Shown piece after piece: positions 31,412-37,455 of a DNA stretch of 37,455 nt. The stretch is from contig NZ_BQXN01000024.1 of the NCBI RefSeq assembly GCF_045862745.1, positions 1-37,455 of the forward strand, in the 5' to 3' direction. The stretch is from Furfurilactobacillus entadae (GTDB lineage Bacteria; Bacillota; Bacilli; Lactobacillales; Lactobacillaceae). Position 1 is the stretch's first letter; the number at the start of each line of letters is the position of its first letter. The notes under the pieces are model-generated. The model was not told the origin of the DNA, did no database searches, and was given only the letters and a program-made list of their open reading frames with translations. The translations under genes were made by a program, and so were the position numbers.

Positions 31412-32548
31412 ATGTACCTGGAAAGTTTGCACCTCAAGAATTTTCGTAATTATGACGAACTTGACGTGAACTTTAACCAAGGTGTGAACGTTTTGCTAGG
31501 CGAAAATGCCCAGGGGAAGACGAATCTCCTGGAAGCAATTTATGTGTTGGCGTTGACTCGGTCGCACCGGACTGCTAATGATCGTGATTTGATCAACTGG
31601 CAGGCGAATGAAGCACTGGTTTCTGGACGGATCCATAAAGCAACGACAACAACGCCACTAGAACTAACGTTTAGTAAAAAGGGGAAAAAGGCGAAGGTGA
31701 ACCACCTCGAACAGGCCCGGTTATCGGCCTATGTGGGGAACCTTAACGTCATTTTATTTGCACCGGAAGATTTAGAACTCGTGAAGGGGTCGCCATCTGT
31801 GCGGCGCCATTTTATTGACCAAGAGTTTGGCCAAATGAGCCCTAAATACCTTTATAACGCTGGTCAGTACCGCATGGTCTTGCGGCAGCGGAATAACTAT
31901 TTACGCCAACTTCAGCGAAAACAGGCTAAGGATCTGGTGTACCTGGGCGTTCTAAGTGATCAACTAGCAGCGTTTGGGGCTGAACTGGTTGCTGCCCGGC
32001 TCGATTTTCTTGATCAGTTAGCTGATTGGGCAAAGGCAGTCCATGAAGTGATTTCTCAGGAGCGTGAACAGTTAGCCTTTGACTACGTTAGCCAAATTAA
32101 GGCGACACGGGATGCCTCTGTTGACGAGTTGTATCACGTGTACCAGGAACAGTATGAAAAGCAACAACGTAAGGAAATCGAACAGGGGACAACGCTACTT
32201 GGCCCCCACCGTGATGACCTTCAATTTTTAGTAAACGGAAAGAACGTTCAAACGTTTGGATCGCAGGGACAGCAACGAACAACCGCGCTGTCAGTGAAAT
32301 TGGCCGAAATCGATTTGATGAAAGCCATCACTGGTGAGTACCCGGTGCTCTTGCTGGATGACGTGTTAAGCGAGCTAGATGATGCCCGCCAGACACATTT
32401 GCTGCGATCCATTCAAGATAAGGTGCAAACGTTTTTGACCACAACGTCATTGAGCGGGATTGCGCAAAAACTCATTAATCCACCAACGGTGTTTGACATC
32501 GCTAGTGGCACGCTGACGGCCGCACCCAGTGAGTCGGATGATGCGTGA
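31412..32548 (+). CDS. recF: DNA replication and repair protein RecF
   Basis: The 378-aa SMC-like ATPase binds gapped DNA and helps load RecA. The P-loop is GENAQGKTNLLEA, the ABC signature region SQGQQRTTALSVKLAE, and Walker B LLLDDVLSELDDARQ. ATG follows the yaaA stop without a gap. The protein is complete. Confidence 0.97.
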   Translation: MYLESLHLKNFRNYDELDVNFNQGVNVLLGENAQGKTNLLEAIYVLALTRSHRTANDRDLINWQANEALVSGRIHKATTTTPLELTFSKKGKKAKVNHLEQARLSAYVGNLNVILFAPEDLELVKGSPSVRRHFIDQEFGQMSPKYLYNAGQYRMVLRQRNNYLRQLQRKQAKDLVYLGVLSDQLAAFGAELVAARLDFLDQLADWAKAVHEVISQEREQLAFDYVSQIKATRDASVDELYHVYQEQYEKQQRKEIEQGTTLLGPHRDDLQFLVNGKNVQTFGSQGQQRTTALSVKLAEIDLMKAITGEYPVLLLDDVLSELDDARQTHLLRSIQDKVQTFLTTTSLSGIAQKLINPPTVFDIASGTLTAAPSESDDA

Positions 32549-32591
32549 TTAGGTGGTCGATTGCGTCGGTTGGTTTTGAGGAGGAATAAGT

Positions 32592-34619
32592 TTGGCTGAA
32601 CAAGATGAGCAACATTTATCTCAAGAAGAACGTGAACGGGCTGAACAAGCAGAGGCAGACCAAGCATCAAAGGTTGCATCTGATGATGAAACAACTCGTG
32701 AAGCGGAGGTCGGCCAGTATAATGCCGATCAGATCCAGGTGTTGGAAGGGCTTGAAGCCGTTCGGAAACGCCCCGGAATGTACATTGGGACGACAACGTC
32801 ACAAGGACTTCACCACCTGGTGTGGGAAATTGTTGATAACGGAATTGACGAAGCCTTAGCTGGGTTTGCCGACGAAATCAACGTTGTTGTTGAAGAAGAT
32901 AATTCCATTACCGTTACGGATAATGGGCGGGGAATTCCTGTCGATATCCAAAAGAAGACCGGGAAACCAGCACTGGAAACGGTGTACACGATCCTGCATG
33001 CCGGTGGTAAGTTTGGCGGTGGCGGATACAAGGTTTCTGGTGGACTGCACGGGGTTGGTGCGTCCGTTGTTAACGCGCTCTCAACCGAGTTGGATGTTCG
33101 TGTGTTAAGAAATGGTAAGGTCTACTACATGGACTTTGAAACGGGCCATGTGAAAACGCCAATGAAGGTCATTGGTGAAGCAGATCCACATGCGCACGGA
33201 ACCATTGTTCACTTCACGCCGGATCCAGATATCTTCCGTGAAACGACTGTTTATGACATTAAGACGTTGACCACGCGGATTCGTGAACTGGCTTTTTTGA
33301 ACAAGGGCTTGAAGATCACGATTGAAGACAAGCGGCCAGAAGAACCCACCAAAGAAGTTTTCCACTTTGAAGGTGGGATCAAGGAATACGTGAAGTACCT
33401 TGATGACGGGAAGGATGTTCTGTTCGACGAACCAGTGTACGTTGAAGGCACCCAAAATGGCATCGTGGTCGAAGTAAGTTTGCAGTACACCGATGACTTT
33501 CACAGCAACTTGCTGACGTTTACCAACAACATCCACACCTACGAAGGTGGGACGCATGAAACTGGGTTTAAGTCAGCCCTAACGCGGGTGATCAATGATT
33601 ATGCGCATAAGAGTAACCAGTTAAAGGACAACGATGATCCATTGTCTGGGGATGATGTGCGTGAAGGACTGACAGCAGTTGTGTCCATTAAGCATCCGGA
33701 TCCTCAGTTTGAAGGGCAAACGAAGACTAAACTTGGGAACTCAGACGCCCGGGCCGCAACGGATCACTTATTTAGTGACACATTTAGCCGGTTCATGATG
33801 GAAAATCCGGATACGGCCCGGAAGATCGTTGATAAGGGAATCTTGGCGTCAAAAGCCCGGGTTGCCGCAAAACGGGCTCGTGAAGTAACCCGGAAGAAGT
33901 CAGGGTTGGAAATTTCAAACCTGCCTGGGAAATTGGCGGACAATACGTCAAAAGATCCAGTCCTTTCAGAATTGTTCATCGTCGAAGGGGACTCCGCCGG
34001 TGGTTCAGCTAAGCAAGGTCGTTCACGACTGACGCAGGCCATTTTGCCAATTCGTGGGAAAATCCTGAACGTTGAAAAGGCTAGTTTGGACCGGGTGTTG
34101 GCCAACGAAGAAATTCGGTCACTGTTTACCGCACTTGGTACGGGCTTTGGTGAAGACTTTGATATTTCAAAGGCAAATTACCATAAGCTGATCATCATGA
34201 CGGATGCCGATGTCGACGGCGCCCACATTCGGACGCTGTTACTGACGTTGTTCTACCGCTTCATGCGGCCGATGATCGACGCCGGCTACGTGTACATTGC
34301 CCAGCCACCGCTTTACCGGGTGGCCCAAGGGAAAATGATGCGGTACATCGATACTAACGAAGAATTGAACACGATTTTGGGCCAGCTACCACCATCGCCA
34401 AAACCAACGATCCAACGGTACAAAGGGCTTGGTGAAATGGATGCTGAACAATTGTGGGAAACCACAATGGACCCAGAACAACGACGGCTGCTGCGGGTTG
34501 ATCCCCAGGACGCCATTGAAGCCGATCAGATTTTTACCATGCTGATGGGTGACAAGGTGGAACCACGTCGAAAGTTCATTGAAGAAAACGCTAAGTTCGT
34601 TGAAAACTTGGATGCTTAG
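32592..34619 (+). CDS. gyrB: DNA gyrase subunit B
   Basis: This is the 675-aa ATPase subunit of gyrase. The GHKL ATPase domain has EIVDNGIDEALAG, DNGRGIPVD and the ATP-lid GGLHGVGASVVN; the TOPRIM domain has IVEGDSAGGSAKQGR and MTDADVDGAHI; the end IEENAKFVENLDA is canonical. TTG at 32592 follows GAGGAGGA. Compared with the usual start near YNADQIQVLEGLEAVRKRPG, it has about 38 extra acidic residues rich in Glu, Gln and Ala. Confidence 0.97.
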   Translation: MAEQDEQHLSQEERERAEQAEADQASKVASDDETTREAEVGQYNADQIQVLEGLEAVRKRPGMYIGTTTSQGLHHLVWEIVDNGIDEALAGFADEINVVVEEDNSITVTDNGRGIPVDIQKKTGKPALETVYTILHAGGKFGGGGYKVSGGLHGVGASVVNALSTELDVRVLRNGKVYYMDFETGHVKTPMKVIGEADPHAHGTIVHFTPDPDIFRETTVYDIKTLTTRIRELAFLNKGLKITIEDKRPEEPTKEVFHFEGGIKEYVKYLDDGKDVLFDEPVYVEGTQNGIVVEVSLQYTDDFHSNLLTFTNNIHTYEGGTHETGFKSALTRVINDYAHKSNQLKDNDDPLSGDDVREGLTAVVSIKHPDPQFEGQTKTKLGNSDARAATDHLFSDTFSRFMMENPDTARKIVDKGILASKARVAAKRAREVTRKKSGLEISNLPGKLADNTSKDPVLSELFIVEGDSAGGSAKQGRSRLTQAILPIRGKILNVEKASLDRVLANEEIRSLFTALGTGFGEDFDISKANYHKLIIMTDADVDGAHIRTLLLTLFYRFMRPMIDAGYVYIAQPPLYRVAQGKMMRYIDTNEELNTILGQLPPSPKPTIQRYKGLGEMDAEQLWETTMDPEQRRLLRVDPQDAIEADQIFTMLMGDKVEPRRKFIEENAKFVENLDA

Positions 34620-34666
34620 TGTGTTGGCTAAGAACAAGTGTTGAACGAAGATAAAGGAGTAGCGAA

Positions 34667-37252
34667 ATGAGCGAAGATTTACCGAGTCGCATCACGGACG
34701 TTAACCTGTCGCAAACAATGCGGACATCATTTTTGAACTACGCGATGTCCGTTATTGTTGCCCGGGCGTTACCTGATGTGCGTGATGGAATGAAGCCGGT
34801 TCACCGCCGGATTCTGTACGATATGCACGAATTAGGGAACACGCCAGACAAGGCGTACAAAAAGTCAGCCAGAATCGTTGGGGACGTTTTGGGTAAGTAT
34901 CACCCCCATGGTGACAGTGCCGTTTACGAATCAATGGTTCGGATGGCGCAAGACTTTAGTTACCGGTACATGCTTGTTGATGGTCACGGGAACTTTGGGT
35001 CCGTCGATGGTGATGGTGCCGCTGCCATGCGGTATACCGAAGTCCGGATGAGTAAAATTGCCCTGGAAATGTTGCGGGACATTAATAAAAACACCATTGA
35101 TTTTCAGGATAACTATGATGGAACGGAACGCGAACCAAGTGTTCTGCCCGCACGGTTCCCGAACTTACTGGTTAACGGGGCCTCTGGGATCGCCGTTGGG
35201 ATGGCAACAAGTATTCCACCGCATAACCTATCTGAGGTTATCAGTGGGATCCACATTTTGATGAATAATCCTGAAGCAACCACGGCTGATTTGATGGAGG
35301 CCATTCCGGGACCTGATTTCCCAACTGGTGCCATTGTGATGGGGAAAGCCGGGATTCGGAAGGCTTACGAGACCGGGAAGGGTTCCATTACCGTTCGTTC
35401 AAAGGTCGACATCGAGACGGCGAAAAACGGGCGTGAACGAATTATCGTGACGGAATTACCATACATGGTGAACAAGGCGCGGTTAATTGAACACATCGCT
35501 GAGTTAGCTCGTGATAAACGGATCGAAGGGATCACGGACATTAACGATGAATCTGACCGTGAAGGACTTCGTGTTGTGATCGATGTTCGTCGCGATATGT
35601 CAGCCTCCGTCATTTTGAACAACCTGTATAAAATGACGATGCTCCAAACATCGTTTAGCTTTAATATGCTGGCCATTGAAGACGGGACGCCAAAAGTGCT
35701 TAGTTTAAAGCAAATTTTGACGGACTACCTGCGTCACCAAGAAAGTGTTATTCGGCGCCGGACAGAATTTGAATTAAAACGGGCCCAAGCGCGGGCGCAC
35801 ATTCTGGAAGGGTTACGAATTGCCCTGGATCACATTGATGCCATCATTTCGATCATTCGGAATTCCCAAACGGCGGATGTGGCAAAGACACAGTTAATGG
35901 GGAACTATTCCCTGTCTGACAAGCAGGCACAGGCCATTTTGGATATGCGGCTGGTTCGACTAACGGGTCTGGAACGTGGCAAGATCGAGGATGAATATAA
36001 TGGTTTGATGGCGGACATCGCTGATTATCAAGATATTTTGGCGCACGAAGCCCGGATCAACGAAATCATCTACCAAGAATTGTTGGAAATCCAAAATAAG
36101 TTTGGTGACGACCGGCGGACTGAACTTCAAGTTGGGGACATCTCGAGCATTGAAGATGAAGACCTGATCGAAGAAGAAGACGTTATTGTTACCTTGACTC
36201 ATAATGGGTACATTAAGCGGCTCCCAACCACCGAATTTAAGGCGCAACACCGTGGTGGTCGGGGAATTCAGGGGATGAATGTTCATGATGATGATTTCAT
36301 TGAGCATTTGATCTCAACCTCAACGCATGACCGCCTGATGATGTTTACCAATACCGGGAAGGTTTACTCGATGAAGGGGTATGAAATCCCTGAATACGGG
36401 CGGACCGCTAAGGGAATCCCCGTCATCAACCTATTAGGCGTGGATGCTGGTGAACGGATTCAAGCCGTCATTAACGTAACGGGTGATCCAAGTGAAAGCG
36501 ACAAGTACCTGTTCTTTACGACCGTTCAAGGGGTCGTTAAACGGACAGCCGTCACGGAATTTGCCAACATCAGAAGTAACGGTTTGAAAGCCATTAACCT
36601 GCATGACGGCGATGAACTGATCAACGTTGCAATCACGGATGGTCATCAAAACATGATTATCGGGACGCATGAAGGGTACGCCGTGTCGTTTGCGGAAGAA
36701 AATGTCCGTGACATGGGCCGTTCTGCTGCCGGTGTTCGTGGGATTCGGTTACGCGATGATGACTTTGTGGTTGGTGCCAACGTTCTGACACCAGACAGCC
36801 ACGTGCTGGTCATTAGCGAAAAGGGTTACGGAAAGCAGACCAAAGCCAGCGACTACCCAATTAAGGGTCGTGGTGGTAAGGGAATCAAGACCGTTAACGT
36901 TACCGAAAAGAACGGACCGTTGGCTGGGTTAACGACCGTTGATGGCACGGAAGACATCATGTTGGTTACCGATAAGGGTGTCATGATTCGTTTTAACATC
37001 AACAGTGTGTCGGAAACAGGTCGGGCCACCCTTGGGGTGCATTTGATTCGGATCGATGAGGATGCCAAGGTTGCAACCATGGCCAAGGTTGAACCAGAAG
37101 AATTGGAAGACGTTTCGACTGAAGCTGTTGTCGAAGAAGAATCCAGTGCTGATGGCACAACCTCAGCAAATGAACCAGCTGGTGATGCAACCGAACAGGT
37201 CAACGAACTGTTGAATCGTGCGGAAGCAGATCAAAACGAGGATAATGACTAA
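34667..37252 (+). CDS. gyrA: DNA gyrase subunit A
   Basis: This is the 861-aa DNA-cleaving subunit. The catalytic Tyr is Tyr123 (AAAMRYTEVRMS). The quinolone-resistance region reads HPHGDSAVYESMV with Ser84 and Glu88, the wild-type pair of Gram-positive bacteria. The beta-pinwheel C-terminal domain includes the GyrA box HRGGRGIQG, needed for DNA wrapping. A long acidic tail (about 800-861) ends the protein. It lies 47 bases after gyrB with its own AAGGAG site. Confidence 0.98.
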   Translation: MSEDLPSRITDVNLSQTMRTSFLNYAMSVIVARALPDVRDGMKPVHRRILYDMHELGNTPDKAYKKSARIVGDVLGKYHPHGDSAVYESMVRMAQDFSYRYMLVDGHGNFGSVDGDGAAAMRYTEVRMSKIALEMLRDINKNTIDFQDNYDGTEREPSVLPARFPNLLVNGASGIAVGMATSIPPHNLSEVISGIHILMNNPEATTADLMEAIPGPDFPTGAIVMGKAGIRKAYETGKGSITVRSKVDIETAKNGRERIIVTELPYMVNKARLIEHIAELARDKRIEGITDINDESDREGLRVVIDVRRDMSASVILNNLYKMTMLQTSFSFNMLAIEDGTPKVLSLKQILTDYLRHQESVIRRRTEFELKRAQARAHILEGLRIALDHIDAIISIIRNSQTADVAKTQLMGNYSLSDKQAQAILDMRLVRLTGLERGKIEDEYNGLMADIADYQDILAHEARINEIIYQELLEIQNKFGDDRRTELQVGDISSIEDEDLIEEEDVIVTLTHNGYIKRLPTTEFKAQHRGGRGIQGMNVHDDDFIEHLISTSTHDRLMMFTNTGKVYSMKGYEIPEYGRTAKGIPVINLLGVDAGERIQAVINVTGDPSESDKYLFFTTVQGVVKRTAVTEFANIRSNGLKAINLHDGDELINVAITDGHQNMIIGTHEGYAVSFAEENVRDMGRSAAGVRGIRLRDDDFVVGANVLTPDSHVLVISEKGYGKQTKASDYPIKGRGGKGIKTVNVTEKNGPLAGLTTVDGTEDIMLVTDKGVMIRFNINSVSETGRATLGVHLIRIDEDAKVATMAKVEPEELEDVSTEAVVEEESSADGTTSANEPAGDATEQVNELLNRAEADQNEDND

Positions 37253-37329
37253 GTAAGTGACATCACTGGTCGAAAATAAATGTGTATGAATGAAAAGGAC
37301 TGACTGCCCAAATGATGGGTTGACCTTTA

Positions 37330-37364
37330 CCCCGAAAGTTGAAACAAACTTTCGGGGTTTTCTT
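37330..37364 (+). terminator. Hairpin terminator at the IS edge
   Basis: CCCCGAAAGTT (37330-37340) pairs perfectly with AACTTTCGGGG (37347-37357), followed by TTTTCTT. It lies just before the transposase start and can stop transcription coming from gyrA. Confidence 0.85.
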
Positions 37365-37455
37365 ATGACTAAAATTTCTATTGAAACTAAAATCATTGCT
37401 GTTGAAGCGTATCTAACAGGATCGGATTCAAAACTTGCTGTTCGAAACAGATATC
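37365..37455 (+). CDS. IS3-family transposase OrfA-like, N-terminal fragment
   Basis: Thirty codons are in the window: MTKISIETKIIAVEAYLTGS, then DSKLAVRNRY. This is the HTH start of an IS3/IS150-type OrfA protein (a helix-turn-helix of the type KLxVAxxYLxG). The catalytic part lies beyond the window. No good ribosome binding site is visible; the hairpin may occlude initiation, as described for some IS elements. Confidence 0.75.
   Translation, partial: MTKISIETKIIAVEAYLTGSDSKLAVRNRY

Larger units (their letters stand above)
37299..37455 (+). mobile_element. IS3-family insertion sequence, left end
   Basis: An IS end begins around 37299 (TGACTGCCCAAATGATGGGT), about 45 bases after the gyrA stop, and the element runs off the window. 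The boundary is estimated from the TG-start usual for IS3 termini. The start of its OrfA-type gene follows, separated by a strong hairpin. Confidence 0.6.

Noticed and set aside
33105..33557. Long antisense frames over gyrB and gyrA
   Set aside because: They are shadows of codon structure of the gyrase genes, without ribosome sites or recognisable protein features.
1..37455. CRISPR array, rRNA or complete tRNA genes
   Set aside because: No regularly spaced repeats and no rRNA or full tRNA pattern were seen anywhere in the window.

Overview
The window is a replication-origin region of a lactic acid bacterium. The order rpmH-rnpA-yidC / oriC / dnaA-dnaN-yaaA-recF-gyrB-gyrA, with mnmE, mnmG and jag nearby, is the classic Bacillota oriC neighbourhood. 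The protein sequences, the moderate base composition and the free use of TTG/GTG starts point to the family Lactobacillaceae (genus not determinable by eye). Gene polarity switches at oriC (about 27.67-28.08 kb and 29.47-29.61 kb): core genes left of it are mostly on the minus strand, those right of it on the plus strand, so most are co-directional with replication.

Region 1, 1-7.7 kb: an AT-richer integrated element resembling a phage satellite (phage-inducible chromosomal island) or a stripped prophage. From its right end it has a tyrosine integrase, an unrecognised 224-aa protein, a repressor without a peptidase domain, a divergent early operon (Cro-like HTH, excisionase-like HTH, Rha-type regulator, a 46-aa membrane peptide, a DUF1660-like zinc protein, unknown genes) and a winged-helix replication protein with an SSB-like C-terminal tail. 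An IS30-family element lies at the left edge. No capsid, terminase or lysis genes are visible.

Region 2, 7.7-19.4 kb: chromosomal accessory genes. These are an HTH membrane protein, a DsrE protein, a lipoprotein, a purine-type NCS2 permease behind a leader with two tandem terminators, a TetR/metallo-hydrolase divergent pair, an alpha/beta-hydrolase pseudogene abutting ogt, a membrane-anchored methyltransferase, a LysR/flavoprotein divergent pair, and a pyrF-pyrE pair behind a PyrR-type attenuator. The pyrE product lacks the usual catalytic lysines.

Region 3, 19.4-27.5 kb: tRNA-modification genes mnmG and mnmE, jag, coaBC (Glu at the position of the usual decarboxylase Cys), a MarR regulator, then yidC, rnpA and rpmH. 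coaBC and marR separate yidC from jag, which are normally adjacent.

Region 4, 27.5-37.3 kb: bipartite oriC with DnaA boxes on both sides of dnaA and a DnaA-trio-like tract before dnaN, then dnaN, yaaA, recF, gyrB and gyrA. A perfect parS site (9083-9098) and two variants (19453-19468, 7715-7730) mark the origin domain for ParB loading. An IS3-type element with a hairpin at its edge begins just after gyrA and runs off the window.
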